From: Anaerolineae bacterium | GTDB lineage: Bacteria; Chloroflexota; Anaerolineae; Promineifilales; Promineifilaceae | NCBI GenBank assembly: GCA_023384355.1 | Contig: JAHDWL010000002.1 | Location: forward strand, 21,808 to 73,846 | Reading direction: 5' to 3' | DNA: 52,039 nucleotides | Made by a program: the position numbers and the translations under genes | The notes under the pieces: model-generated | Told to the model about the DNA's origin: nothing | The model's database searches: none | Seen by the model: only the letters and a program-made list of their open reading frames with translations | Part shown: one piece after another, positions 15,390-25,305 of the stretch | How the letters are laid out: each line of letters starts with the position of its first letter | Position numbering within the stretch: position 1 is the first letter of the stretch

Positions 15390-18300
15390 TCAGGAATCAT
15401 TGAGCGGATTGACCGGCTGGGTCGGGATGGTGAACTGGAAGGTGCTGCCACGGCCGGCTTCGCTCTCCACCCAGATGCGACCGCCGTGAAGTTCCACCAG
15501 GCTCTTGCTGATTGACAAACCTAAACCTGTTCCACTGATCGATTCGCGGCGGCCGGGATCGATCTGACTAAAATGATCGAAAATGCGAGTCAGGTTCTCC
15601 GGGCGTATGCCGATGCCTGTATCGGTGACGCTGAATCGCACGTCACCGTTTTCCGGCTTTACAGCAACGGTGATACTGCCGTGGTCGGTGAACTTGATGG
15701 CATTGCCGATGATATTCCAGAGGACTTGCCGGATGCGAGTGCGGTCGGCCACCAGCGGCTCCAGATTCTCGGCAATGTCAAGGCGTAAAGAGAGTCCCTT
15801 TTGTTCGGCCAGCGGGGTGGCCGTAGCCATCAATTCACTCGCCACGCGGCGCACGTCAAACTCCTCATAAATGAGTTCCAGTCGCCCGGCCTCGATTTTT
15901 GACATGTCGAGAATGTCGCCGATGATGTCTCGCAGATGATAGCCGCCGCTGCGGATCAATTGCAGATCCTCGATCATGCGCTCGGTCAGATCGCCATCGA
16001 TTCCCATGAGCAGAACGTCGGCAAACCCGATGATCGAGTTCAGTGGAGTGCGCAGCTCATGGCTCATGCGCGCCAAAAAATCTGTCTTTAGTCGATCGAC
16101 CTCGCGCAATTTCTCGGCCATTTCAAATTGTTCGGTGAAGAACAGCGCATTTTGAGTGGCCACGGCCAATTGCGCGGCCAGAATCCTGTAGACCTGTCGA
16201 TCACCTGACTGGAAATAGCCGACCTGATCTGACTGAACGTCGAGGACGCCCAACAGCCGGTCGCCGATGATGAGCGGGACCGCCATTTCCGACCGCGTGT
16301 TGGGCAAAAGTAGATGCGGCAGGAAGTCGGTCGAGCGACGGGTATCACGAACGATGATGACATCGCGTTCACGGGCAGCGCGCGCCACGATCGACCGCGC
16401 GCCGATAGGGATGAACCGCCCTTCCTGAACCATCTGGCGACCTATTTCGCCGGCACCGGCACGCAGTGTTAGCGTGGTCTTGTCTTCGTCGAGGAGGTAA
16501 ATGTGGGTGTGGTACAGCCTGAAATTTTCTTTGGTTAGGTTGGCGGCAGCGACAAGCAGTCGTTCAACGTCGAGCGTGGCGGTTGCAGTCACGCTCACGT
16601 CGGACACAGCCCGCAACTCGGCCGACAGGCGCGCCTGGTCGGCCAAAGCCGCCTCGCTGCGGGCCAGTGCGTCCAGCTGGGCCAGATAGGCACGCCGGCC
16701 GGCGACCGTGGCCGCTAATGGTTCATGCAGACGTTGCAGAACAAAAGCCTCATCGCCGGTCAGGGTGTATGTTTCCGGCCAACCGAGGACGATATAGCCA
16801 TGCCATTGCCCGCCACGACGAAGGGGTATGATCACCGCGGCTCGTCGCCCTTCGTGGTCCAGTTGGGCGCGCATTGGTTTCGTCAGTCGCGCGTCCCGCC
16901 TCGCGCTTTCAATTACCAGCAATTCCCTGGGTTTGACGAGCCATAGCTCGCTGAGGGGGAGGGCATCCAGGGGGAGATGTCGACTTTCAGGCGATCGTCT
17001 GGCATGTCCATTGTCCACCAGGCCGGCGATCTCGGCCGTCATAGCCTCGCTTCCCGGTGACAGGTAGACGAGCTCCATCTCGGGCGGGACATTCCAGGAT
17101 ATGCCATTGGCCAGCGCTGCCAGGATTTCATCTTCAGTGGTGGCCAGTGAGAGGGCGGCTTCGATGCGCGAGAGGATTTCCAGTTGCCGGGAGCGGGTGC
17201 GCACGGCCTCGATCAATTGCTGGTTTGACAATGTTACCGCCAGCTGTGTGGCCATCGAACGGAAAATGTGCTGATCGTGAGCTGAAAATGCCCGCGGCTC
17301 CCGCCAGGAGAACTCCAGCAGACCGACCCATGTATCGCGAACACGTAGCGGCAGCATGACCGCGGCGCGGACGCACAGCGCTTCATATAGCGCTCGCAAG
17401 AGACCATCAACCCTATCGTCTCGTACCGTATCTTCGATGAGAATCGGAGCGCTTCGGTCTGCGGTAAATGCGCCGGCAATGCCGATATCAGGCAGATGGA
17501 AGCGCTCCCCTGGACCAAATTCCCGTATCGTTCCTATATCAGGATTGGCCCAGAGAGCGGCCACGGTTGACCAGCGCGGTAGTCCATTCTCATCTGTCTC
17601 CACTGCTGACAGCGACACGAGAGAGGGCTTGTTGGCCAGGCCGGAACGTACCACAGCGCTGACGATGTCGTCCGCGGTTTGGGCGGCGTTGAGGGCAGCG
17701 CTCAGGGCGTAGAGTTGTTCAGCATCGCGTCGGGCTTCCTGCGTCTGATCCAAAAGCCTGGCGCGCTGGATGGCCGCCGCCGCCTGGTAGACGATCGTCT
17801 CCGCAAGCCGTAATTGATCGTCGGTCAACTCGAGACCCTCTTCGACGACGTCGAGCCCGACCGTGCCGATAACGTCGTTTTCGACAACGAGCGGCAGGAT
17901 CAGGATCGTTTTCACACCGCGCTGCCGCAGGACATCATGCGCCGAAGCCGTCAGCGGGCTTTTGGTTGCCTGGGGAACGATGACCGGCCGTCGCTCGGCG
18001 ATTGCTGTTTGGGTAGCCGGGTTGTTGTCCACAGGTATGACGAACCCGACGGCACTCTCGGCATTGAGCCGACCGGCCCGGTCGGCGACTACAGTCAATT
18101 CGGTGCGTTCCTCATTGAGGATGGCGATGCCGACCTGCTGGATCGATGTTGCCATGGCCAACTGGTCGACGACGAGCTGAAGGCTGGTTGCCAGGTCGGG
18201 CGATGCGGCGATGGCGGTGACAATCTGGTTGAGCAAGGCCAATTCGCTTTCGCGGCGATGGGCCTCTTGCAGCGCGAGTTCAGTTTGTTGCGTCAACCGC

Positions 18301-19715
18301 AGGTTATCAACGTGCGCGCCCAGCTGGCCGGCGACGGCCGCCACAAGTTCTCGCGCTCGCGGCGACTCGGCCGTCGAGCGGCCTATTTCCAGATAGCCGA
18401 TGGTCGTATCATGCACGGGGATGGGATGACGCTCCACGGTGATCCCGTCCGGCAGCCCGGAGAGGCCGGCGACCATTGTGCCCGATCCCGCGGCAGAAAA
18501 ACGCCGCCATCCGTCGATGGTCAGGGCCTGGGCTTGCCGGGCCAATTGTTCCCGTGTTTCGGTGACCTCGGTGAACAGCCGTCCGTTCTCAACAGCCGTC
18601 GCCAATTGCGCCGCGAGCAATATGAAGGCCTCCAGATTTTCCGGCCCCAGTCCTTCCGGATCACTGCTCTGCAGGTTCAGGGTGCCTATGACTTTATTTT
18701 CATACATCATCGGGATGGCGAGCTCCGACTGTGTTTCCGGCAGCAGGGGGTTGGGCAGAAATATGGGGTTTTTTCGGGCGAACGGCACAACGACCGGCTC
18801 GGCTCCGGCAACGGCCGTGCCGTTGATCGAGCCGGGACCGGCGTGCAAGCGGTGATTGCGTCGCAGCAGTTCGGCTCCTGCCTTGCCCGTTGCAGCGTGG
18901 AGGACAAGCTCTTGCGTTGTAGGGCTGAGCAGGTAGACCTGAACGTGATAGAGATCGAACCGCTCACGGATCAGCTTAACGGCGTCGTTAAGGATCGAGT
19001 CGAGGTCCTGGATACGCGTAATTTGCCGACCAACGGCCGCAGCGAGGGATAATGCCTGTGTTCGCTCCTCAATCTGCCGTTCCAGTGTCGTTCTTGTTAA
19101 CCGCAGTTCGGCAAGGGCAGCCCGCTCGCGGGATCGCGCTTGCGCGGTGGTTCGGAGAACCAGATTGATCAGATAAATAAAAATACTCGTTGGAACGGCA
19201 ATGAGAATCAGTTGCAGGCCTGAAAGAGGTGTCGCATTCCACTTGCCGATGATAAGGGCAAGACCCAGCGCCAGCGCTCCGGCAACTGAGACGACCAAAG
19301 CCCACCGCCGGCTCATCAGGAGGCTGGCGACCACGACGAGTACGCCAAACCATGCTGTCACCGTCAGGGTCTTGAAGATATCAAGTCCGTCCAGGACAAG
19401 CGATCCGAGGAACAATATATAGCCGGCCGTGGTCAATGCCAGCAACGCGGCGGCCCCGTTTTCGGGCCGACCAGCGCGAGAGAGCATGAAGCCCGCCAGA
19501 CCGCCTCCGAGGAACAGAAGCGTGGCGATCAGCCAGGCCCAGCCGGTGGTTAGACCGGTGATCAGGTTTATCGAGATCAGCAGCAACGGTCCTATGATGA
19601 GCGTCGATGTGACCGGGTAAAGGATCGGTCCGCCGGTGATGACTCTGGGGGAGGAAGATCGTCGGCGCGAGATTTCGTTTTCGCCGCTGGTATCCGGGAC
19701 CACCTTACTGGTCAT
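15390..19715 (-). CDS. Giant membrane multi-GAF sensor histidine kinase
   Basis: A 1441-residue kinase. Five or six hydrophobic segments lie at about 30-190, then a coiled coil. A chain of at least five GAF or GAF-like domains fills about 220-1180; the first (LYHVQVYLLSP, then SELAIPM) and last (LYHTHIYLLDE, then SEMAVPL) are close relatives. HisKA carries the phospho-acceptor His1219 in MSHELRTPLN, and the HATPase has NIIGNA (Asn1338), DTGIG and GTGLGLSISK. It likely senses small ligands or redox state and phosphorylates the downstream single-domain regulator. The ATG at 19715 overlaps the preceding sensor gene by 11 bases and has GGAG upstream. A TTG 17 codons earlier is less likely. Confidence 0.93.
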   Translation of the reverse strand: MTSKVVPDTSGENEISRRRSSSPRVITGGPILYPVTSTLIIGPLLLISINLITGLTTGWAWLIATLLFLGGGLAGFMLSRAGRPENGAAALLALTTAGYILFLGSLVLDGLDIFKTLTVTAWFGVLVVVASLLMSRRWALVVSVAGALALGLALIIGKWNATPLSGLQLILIAVPTSIFIYLINLVLRTTAQARSRERAALAELRLTRTTLERQIEERTQALSLAAAVGRQITRIQDLDSILNDAVKLIRERFDLYHVQVYLLSPTTQELVLHAATGKAGAELLRRNHRLHAGPGSINGTAVAGAEPVVVPFARKNPIFLPNPLLPETQSELAIPMMYENKVIGTLNLQSSDPEGLGPENLEAFILLAAQLATAVENGRLFTEVTETREQLARQAQALTIDGWRRFSAAGSGTMVAGLSGLPDGITVERHPIPVHDTTIGYLEIGRSTAESPRARELVAAVAGQLGAHVDNLRLTQQTELALQEAHRRESELALLNQIVTAIAASPDLATSLQLVVDQLAMATSIQQVGIAILNEERTELTVVADRAGRLNAESAVGFVIPVDNNPATQTAIAERRPVIVPQATKSPLTASAHDVLRQRGVKTILILPLVVENDVIGTVGLDVVEEGLELTDDQLRLAETIVYQAAAAIQRARLLDQTQEARRDAEQLYALSAALNAAQTADDIVSAVVRSGLANKPSLVSLSAVETDENGLPRWSTVAALWANPDIGTIREFGPGERFHLPDIGIAGAFTADRSAPILIEDTVRDDRVDGLLRALYEALCVRAAVMLPLRVRDTWVGLLEFSWREPRAFSAHDQHIFRSMATQLAVTLSNQQLIEAVRTRSRQLEILSRIEAALSLATTEDEILAALANGISWNVPPEMELVYLSPGSEAMTAEIAGLVDNGHARRSPESRHLPLDALPLSELWLVKPRELLVIESARRDARLTKPMRAQLDHEGRRAAVIIPLRRGGQWHGYIVLGWPETYTLTGDEAFVLQRLHEPLAATVAGRRAYLAQLDALARSEAALADQARLSAELRAVSDVSVTATATLDVERLLVAAANLTKENFRLYHTHIYLLDEDKTTLTLRAGAGEIGRQMVQEGRFIPIGARSIVARAARERDVIIVRDTRRSTDFLPHLLLPNTRSEMAVPLIIGDRLLGVLDVQSDQVGYFQSGDRQVYRILAAQLAVATQNALFFTEQFEMAEKLREVDRLKTDFLARMSHELRTPLNSIIGFADVLLMGIDGDLTERMIEDLQLIRSGGYHLRDIIGDILDMSKIEAGRLELIYEEFDVRRVASELMATATPLAEQKGLSLRLDIAENLEPLVADRTRIRQVLWNIIGNAIKFTDHGSITVAVKPENGDVRFSVTDTGIGIRPENLTRIFDHFSQIDPGRRESISGTGLGLSISKSLVELHGGRIWVESEAGRGSTFQFTIPTQPVNPLNDS

Positions 19716-21726
19716 GGCCGTTTGCTCCGTTGATTTCCAGGCGGATCGCCGCTTCCCGGGTATCAAGGGCGCGCGACAGCTCTGTCACTGCCACGCGCAT
19801 GGCTCCGTCGATGTCGGTCGTCTGGGCGATCTTGCGGTTGATGGCATTGATTAGCGCCTCTTGTTCGGCTTCCTGCTGAATCTGGGTCACGAGGCGAGCA
19901 TTGCGCAGGGCAACGGCCAGTTGTCCGGCGATGGTCTGTAACAACTGTGAATCCTCCAGGCCCAAACCGCCGACTTCGCTGTCCTGAGCGTCGAGCACCC
20001 CCAGGACCTCATCCCCGAATGTGATTGGCACGGCGATTTCAGCCTGGGTGCCGGGCAGCAGACGATTGGGTAGCCAGCCCAGGTCCTCGTTCACATTGGG
20101 GACGACTACAGGGCTATTGGTCGAAAACGCGCGACCCACCAGTCCTTGTTCCGGCTGGATGGTGTGGCCCATGATCAGCATTGCCTGGCCGGCTTCTCCG
20201 GTGCCGCCGACCATGCGCAACGCCCCGAGTGTGTCGTCCCAGAGGAATATATGAACATGATAGTAGGCGAAGGCGTCACGTAGTTGTTCCACCACCTCGC
20301 GCACCAGTCGTGATTGATCGAGGATAGTGGACAATTGCCGGCTGACGACCGCGCTGGTTTCAAGCGCGCGCGTGCGTTCGGCCACGCGCATCTCCAGTTG
20401 ACTGCGTTCGTCTTCCAGGACTTGCGAGATGTCGCGCGAAGTCTGGAGCAGGGTACGAATATCGCGGCGCGTCGCCGACAGGGCAACGACGACCATGCCG
20501 GCCGTCATCGAGACACTCAGCAGAAGATAGCCCAGCGAGTAGATGTCACGCTGGATGTTCGGGTCCTGGATTGGCGGAACCAGCAGGACACCGGCAAGGC
20601 CGATGCCGAGCATCACAAGGGTGAGTCGCCAGGGGAGGAGAACCGCGGCAAACGCGGCGTAAGTTACAAGAAAAAGCCCGATGACTGGGGTCAGGCCGCT
20701 TACGCGCAGATCGAGCAGGGCCAGTCCCAGGTAAACGAGGGTCAGCCCTGTGGCGCGGGTGAGGTAACGGTCGTCTCGCCGGATGGTCACGGCGAGCAGG
20801 AGCAGGTAGAGCAGGATATAAGCCGCCATCAGCGGCCTCTGTGCCGGTCCACCGCGAAGGAGCAGAGTGAATATCGGGGCCAGCGCCAGGAAAAACAGAA
20901 GCGACATCGCCAGAGATACCAGGTTAAGGCTGCGCGTTTGTGTGCTGAGGGCGGCCGCGGCCGGATCGATCCGGCCTGATGTTGAAATCGGCCGACCCAG
21001 CTCAGGCACCAGCTCGAACCAGTGTAAGCGGAACCAGCCCCAGGCGAACAGCACCGCGCTGAAGGCAAAAGCCGGCACTGTCAGATCGACGTTGATGGGC
21101 CGACCGGTAGCCAGCCCGATCTGGTAAATCACGTTGCTGAGGATAGGCAGCAGCGCCCCGATGACGACAACCAGAGCGAGGCGGCGCTGGACGCCGGTTG
21201 ACCGCCACCAGACTCGTATGATGAGAAAAGTAGCCAGCAGGACGAGAAGGTAGGAGTAGGTAACGTGGAAGATATAGGCCGGGCCACGAGTCGCGCTGAA
21301 ATAAACGAGGGCATCCACCGTCCGCACGCCGGGATCGGCGTAGATGAGGGTGTGGGCAGGTGTCGTCCAGGCAAGGATGATCATGATGGCCGGGATCACG
21401 GACAGCAGGGTGATGATGGGCAGTGTTACCCATCGGGCGTAACCGGCATACGTGAGTGCAAACAGCAGCCAGGCGACGGGCAGAAGGGCGATGCTGATCC
21501 ATTCCAGCTTGACCCAGAACAGCATCGTAGACGGATTTGTTGTGATGAGTTCGAATGCGTAGGTGAAGCACCACCAGGCCGACAGGCCGAGCAGCACGAT
21601 GAAAACATCGGTCCCCGGCGCGGTCTTGCTTTGTCGCCAGGCATAAGCGGCCAGAATCGTCAGCACAATACCCGCGCCGATGATCGGCATCAAAAAGGGC
21701 GTGAATTGCAGGTCAATACTGTTCAT
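19705..21726 (-). CDS. 7TM-type membrane sensor with GAF domain, no kinase domain
   Basis: A 673-residue protein. The N-terminal half has a histidine-kinase-type 7TM sensor region (about 10-240, with WCFTYAFELITTNPSTMLFW and VKLEWISIALLPVAWLLFAL typical of that domain). A second block of about seven hydrophobic segments follows (270-430). A coiled coil and one GAF domain (about 470-620; YYHVHIFLWDD, then AEIAVPI) come next. It stops after a GAF-like start (INRKIAQTTDIDGAM) without HisKA or HATPase. It therefore looks like the input half of a split sensor whose kinase is the overlapping downstream gene. The ATG at 21726 was chosen. A GTG at 21804 overlapping the gatB stop (GTGA) is a real alternative and would add a basic 26-residue N-terminus. 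Confidence 0.85.
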   Translation of the reverse strand: MNSIDLQFTPFLMPIIGAGIVLTILAAYAWRQSKTAPGTDVFIVLLGLSAWWCFTYAFELITTNPSTMLFWVKLEWISIALLPVAWLLFALTYAGYARWVTLPIITLLSVIPAIMIILAWTTPAHTLIYADPGVRTVDALVYFSATRGPAYIFHVTYSYLLVLLATFLIIRVWWRSTGVQRRLALVVVIGALLPILSNVIYQIGLATGRPINVDLTVPAFAFSAVLFAWGWFRLHWFELVPELGRPISTSGRIDPAAAALSTQTRSLNLVSLAMSLLFFLALAPIFTLLLRGGPAQRPLMAAYILLYLLLLAVTIRRDDRYLTRATGLTLVYLGLALLDLRVSGLTPVIGLFLVTYAAFAAVLLPWRLTLVMLGIGLAGVLLVPPIQDPNIQRDIYSLGYLLLSVSMTAGMVVVALSATRRDIRTLLQTSRDISQVLEDERSQLEMRVAERTRALETSAVVSRQLSTILDQSRLVREVVEQLRDAFAYYHVHIFLWDDTLGALRMVGGTGEAGQAMLIMGHTIQPEQGLVGRAFSTNSPVVVPNVNEDLGWLPNRLLPGTQAEIAVPITFGDEVLGVLDAQDSEVGGLGLEDSQLLQTIAGQLAVALRNARLVTQIQQEAEQEALINAINRKIAQTTDIDGAMRVAVTELSRALDTREAAIRLEINGANGHDQ

Positions 21727-21800
21727 ATACCTGATGTTCGGCCTTGCCCGACGGAAAGGCAACCGATACCTGGCCAGGCCATCACGTCTCGACCGGCCAC

Positions 21801-23261
21801 TCACGAACCCGCTGTATCTCTCTTCTCTTCCAGTCGGCGACGCGCGATCTCGTTGACCAACGCCGGGTTAGCCTGGCCACGGGTGGCACGCATTACCTGG
21901 CCGACGAACCAGCCCAACAAACTTTCCTTGCCGCCCAGGTAGTTGGTCAGCGGACCGGGATTGTCGGTGATAACCTGATCGACAATTGCGATCAGAGCTG
22001 CCTCATCTGAAATTTGACCCAGGCCGCCAGCCTCGATAATCGTTGTCGGGTCGCGGCCGCTTTCGAGCATCTCGGCCAGCACCTCGCGCGCGGTCGTCAG
22101 GTTGATGGTTCCCCGATCGACCAGCGACTGCAATTCGACCAAGGCCGCAGGGGCGAGGGGGACGTCGCTGATGGTGAGGCCACGCTCGTTCAGCAGCCGG
22201 AAGAGGTCATTGAGGATCCAGTTTGCCAGCGATTTGGGCTTTCCGCCTGCGCCGATGGCTGCGTCGAACCATTCGGCCACCGCGCGATCGTCGGCCAATG
22301 CGGTTGCCTCAACCGGGCTTAACCCAAAATCAATCCGGTAGCGCGCCTCCTTTGCTTGGGGCAGCTCGGGCAACGTGGCTCGCATGGTCTGGATCCATGC
22401 CGGATCGATAAACAGCGGCGGCAGGTCGGGTTCGGCAAAATAGCGATAATCCTCGGCCTCTTCCTTGGCCCGCTGGCTGAAGGTCTCGCGCCGTGTGTCG
22501 TGCCAGCCGCGCGTCTCCTGGATCACCTTGCCCCCGCCATCAAGTACGGCCGCCTGACGGTCCAGCTCAAAATCAGTGCCGTCGGCCAGCGCGCGGAAAC
22601 TGTTCAGGTTTTTAAGTTCGATGCGCGTGCCGAATGCTTCGCTGCCGCGCGGACGGATGCTGATGTTAGGCTCGATGCGTAGCACGCCTTTTTCCATATC
22701 GCCGCTGTTAACGCCAAGATAGCGCAGGGTCTGCCGGATACGGGTCGCGTAGGCTCGGGCTTCCTCGCCGGATCGAATGTCAGGCTCGGTCACTATCTCC
22801 AGCAGCGGAACCCCCGACCGATTGTAATCGACCAGCGAACCTTCATCCCGATGGGTCAGTTTGCCGGTGTCTTCCTCCATGTGGACGCGCCTGATGCCGA
22901 TGCGTTTGGTCGTCCCGTCGCTGAGGGCGATATCCAGCCAGCCATGGCGACCAATCGGCAACTCGTACTGGCTGATTTGATAACCCTTGGGCAGGTCGGG
23001 GTAGAAGTAGTTCTTGCGGGCGAATATATTGTGGTTCTGGATTTCACAGTTGAGTGCCAGAGCGACGCGCATGGCAAACTCGACCGCGCGGCGATTGATG
23101 ACGGGCAGCATCCCTGGCATACCCAGGCAAACGGGGCAGACGGCCGTGTTAGGGGCCGCCTCCACGCTATCAACGACGCGACAGCCGCAAAACATTTTCG
23201 AATGTGTCAGAAGTTCGGCGTGAATTTCCAGGCCGATGACAGGCTCATACCGATCAAGCAT
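21801..23261 (-). CDS. gatB: Asp-tRNA(Asn)/Glu-tRNA(Gln) amidotransferase subunit B
   Basis: GatB binds mischarged Glu-tRNA(Gln) or Asp-tRNA(Asn), phosphorylates the side chain and completes transamidation with ammonia channelled from GatA. It has 486 residues, the normal length. Seen: [13 protein letters not shown] at the start, a zinc site from Cys25, Cys27, Cys42 and Cys45 (FCGC, CPVC), [42 protein letters not shown] and the C-terminal YqeY-like tail domain. The ATG at 23261 has AAAGGGAAG upstream. gatA ends 107 bases upstream, and that spacer carries a small hairpin (AACGCC 23281-23286, GGCGTT 23291-23296). Having gatCAB implies the indirect route to Gln- and/or Asn-tRNA. Confidence 0.97.
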   Translation of the reverse strand: MLDRYEPVIGLEIHAELLTHSKMFCGCRVVDSVEAAPNTAVCPVCLGMPGMLPVINRRAVEFAMRVALALNCEIQNHNIFARKNYFYPDLPKGYQISQYELPIGRHGWLDIALSDGTTKRIGIRRVHMEEDTGKLTHRDEGSLVDYNRSGVPLLEIVTEPDIRSGEEARAYATRIRQTLRYLGVNSGDMEKGVLRIEPNISIRPRGSEAFGTRIELKNLNSFRALADGTDFELDRQAAVLDGGGKVIQETRGWHDTRRETFSQRAKEEAEDYRYFAEPDLPPLFIDPAWIQTMRATLPELPQAKEARYRIDFGLSPVEATALADDRAVAEWFDAAIGAGGKPKSLANWILNDLFRLLNERGLTISDVPLAPAALVELQSLVDRGTINLTTAREVLAEMLESGRDPTTIIEAGGLGQISDEAALIAIVDQVITDNPGPLTNYLGGKESLLGWFVGQVMRATRGQANPALVNEIARRRLEEKRDTAGS

Positions 23262-23368
23262 AACGTCTTCCCTTTCCGCCAACGCCTGACGGCGTTCCCA
23301 TCAATTGTAGTCGTTTCGGCGTGGTTCGCAGGTTTGGATTGCGTGAAAAACCCGCCGGCGCGCGCATT

Positions 23369-24838
23369 TCATCCTGTCGCCCCGGCCGGTACGGCAGGCA
23401 GGCGTCGATCGCGTGGCCTTGCCTGCTCATAGGTGTGGGCGACGTTTAATATCCGCGCTTCCTGGAGCGTGTCGCCGATTAGCTGGAGGCCAATGGGCAG
23501 ACCCTGGCGATCCAAACCACACGGCACTGACAGACCACAACTGGCGCTCAGGTTCAGAGGCAGGGTAAAAATGTCGGCCAGATACATGTTCAATGGATCG
23601 TCGATCCTCTCGCCGACGCGAAAGGCCGTTGCCGGGCTGGTCGGCGCGGCGATAACGTCCACCGATTCAAAGACACGCCGAAAATCTTCCTTAATAAGCG
23701 TTCGCACCTTGAGAGCGCGGCCGTAATATTCATCGTAGTAACCGGCGCTCAAAGCGTAGGCGCCGAGCATGATACGTCGTTTCACTTCAGGACCGAAGAG
23801 CGCCCGCGTTTGTCTAACAGTGTCGATCATGTCCGCGCCTTTGGCCCGTGGCCCGAACCGTGTGCCGTCATAGCGGGCCAGGTTGGCGCTGGCTTCCGCC
23901 GAGGCGATCAGGTAATAGACCGGCAGACCGTATTGGGTGTGTGGCAGGCTAATCTCGACGATTTCCGCGCCGAGCGCAGCCAGGTCGTCGATGGCGACGC
24001 GCACGGCCGCTTCAACGTCCGGCTCGATGCCCTCGACGAAGTATTCGCGAGGAACGCCGATCCGCAGCCCGCGAATGTCACCGGTGAGAGCCGCTTCGTA
24101 GTCCGGGACCGGGATATTCAGGGATGTGCTGTCGCGGGGGTCGTGGCCTGCGATGACGCTCAGCTGCGCGGCCACGTCGGCCGCCGTCCGGCCAAAGGAG
24201 CCAACCTGATCGAGTGACGAGGCGAAGGCGACCACGCCCCAGCGTGATACGCGGCCATAGGTTGGGCGAATGCCCACCACGCCGCAAAACGAAGCCGGCT
24301 GGCGCACGCTTCCGCCGGTGTCGGTCCCCAATGCGCCATAAGCCAGACCGGCGGCAACGGCCGCGGCGCTGCCCCCGCTGCTGCCGCCGGGAACTCTCTC
24401 AATATCCCACGGGTTGCGAGTGGTCACATAGGCCGAGTTCTCGGTGGATGATCCCATGGCGAACTCGTCGGTGTTGGTCTTACCCAGGATCACTGCGCCG
24501 GCCTCGAGCAAGCGATCGACGACAAAGGCATTATAGGGTGGATTGAATCCTTCGAGGATTTTACTGCCGGCTGTCGTGGGCGCGCCGGAAAGACAGATAA
24601 TATCCTTCAGGGCGATGGGAACACCTAACAGAGGCGTGTCCTCGCCGGCCGCGCGGCGTTGGTCGGCGGCTGTGGCTTGCTCCAGCGCCATCTCTTCGGT
24701 GATCGTCAGGTAACTGAGAAGCGAATTATCAAGGGCGACAATGCGATCGAGCATCGCCTGGGTTGCCGCAACGCTGGTCGTCTCGCCGCGACGCAGCGCC
24801 TCACGCAGTTCAGTCAAGGTCAGTGATATGATGTCCAT
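23369..24838 (-). CDS. gatA: Asp-tRNA(Asn)/Glu-tRNA(Gln) amidotransferase subunit A
   Basis: GatA is the glutaminase subunit; it releases ammonia for GatB. It has 489 residues and belongs to the amidase signature family. The Ser-cisSer-Lys triad is visible as Lys78 (ALKDI), Ser153 ([11 protein letters not shown]) and nucleophile Ser177 ([11 protein letters not shown]). Segments [15 protein letters not shown] and [20 protein letters not shown] are typical of GatA rather than of general amidases. The start at 24838 follows gatC by six bases, giving a tight gatC-gatA-gatB order on the minus strand. Confidence 0.97.
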   Translation of the reverse strand: MDIISLTLTELREALRRGETTSVAATQAMLDRIVALDNSLLSYLTITEEMALEQATAADQRRAAGEDTPLLGVPIALKDIICLSGAPTTAGSKILEGFNPPYNAFVVDRLLEAGAVILGKTNTDEFAMGSSTENSAYVTTRNPWDIERVPGGSSGGSAAAVAAGLAYGALGTDTGGSVRQPASFCGVVGIRPTYGRVSRWGVVAFASSLDQVGSFGRTAADVAAQLSVIAGHDPRDSTSLNIPVPDYEAALTGDIRGLRIGVPREYFVEGIEPDVEAAVRVAIDDLAALGAEIVEISLPHTQYGLPVYYLIASAEASANLARYDGTRFGPRAKGADMIDTVRQTRALFGPEVKRRIMLGAYALSAGYYDEYYGRALKVRTLIKEDFRRVFESVDVIAAPTSPATAFRVGERIDDPLNMYLADIFTLPLNLSASCGLSVPCGLDRQGLPIGLQLIGDTLQEARILNVAHTYEQARPRDRRLPAVPAGATG

Positions 24839-24844
24839 GTGCGA

Positions 24845-25135
24845 CTACTCTTCAAGTATGGACTGGATGAGGAATTGGTTTTCGGATGTGGCCGCGGCAT
24901 TGAACAACGCATCGGTCGGAGATAGCGAAGGCATGACGACATCATCGCGCATCACGTTTGTGCGGGCAACTGCGTGAACTGACGGCTCGATGCCGCGCAA
25001 ATCCAGTTCGTCGAGCCGGGCAACGTAGTCGAGAACAGCCGAAAGCTGGTCGCTGAATCGCGCCACCTCCTCTTCACTAAGAGCCAGGCGGGCCAGGCCG
25101 GCGATTTTTAGGACTTCATCTCGGGACAATGACAT
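24845..25135 (-). CDS. gatC: Asp-tRNA(Asn)/Glu-tRNA(Gln) amidotransferase subunit C
   Basis: A 96-residue GatC, which wraps around and stabilises the GatA-GatB interface. The N-terminal helix SRDEVLKIAGLARLALSEEE and the stretch VARLDELDLRGIEPSVH are the family hallmarks, and the C-terminal FLIQSILEE is usual. The ATG at 25135 was chosen because it gives the canonical N-terminus. In-frame codons upstream (to 25219) are not family-like and approach a tandem repeat array. The Shine-Dalgarno is only moderate (AAGAG). Confidence 0.93.
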   Translation of the reverse strand: MSLSRDEVLKIAGLARLALSEEEVARFSDQLSAVLDYVARLDELDLRGIEPSVHAVARTNVMRDDVVMPSLSPTDALFNAAATSENQFLIQSILEE

Positions 25136-25229
25136 ATAGGGTCTCTTTATGTTAATTGTTGAGCGACCGGTATTTGTTTTGTGAATGGAAGAATCAGGAC
25201 TGCCGGCGCTTTGAATCATCCAACGGCGT

Positions 25230-25305
25230 TAGTCGCCGACCACGGCGCTAGTCGCCGACCACGGCACTAGTCGCCGACCACGGCACTAGTCGCCGACCAC
25301 GGCAC
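25230..25305. repeat. Four-copy 19-bp tandem repeat spanning the def stop codon
   Basis: Four head-to-tail copies of a 19-base unit (plus strand TAGTCGCCGACCACGGCAC, first copy ending GC rather than AC), with a degenerate partial copy before 25230. Each unit holds a small GCCG-ACCA-CGGC hairpin. The last unit contains the def C-terminal codons and its stop; the other three lie in the def-gatC spacer. The unit length is not a multiple of three. Copies abut with no spacers, so this is a minisatellite-like array. Confidence 0.93.

Noticed and set aside
17814-19052. 412-codon plus-strand frame opposite the giant kinase
   Set aside because: Antisense shadow of GAF domains; composition and absence of motifs argue against a gene.
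25230-25305. CRISPR array
   Set aside because: Repeats are 19 bases and directly adjacent with no spacers, and no cas genes are present.
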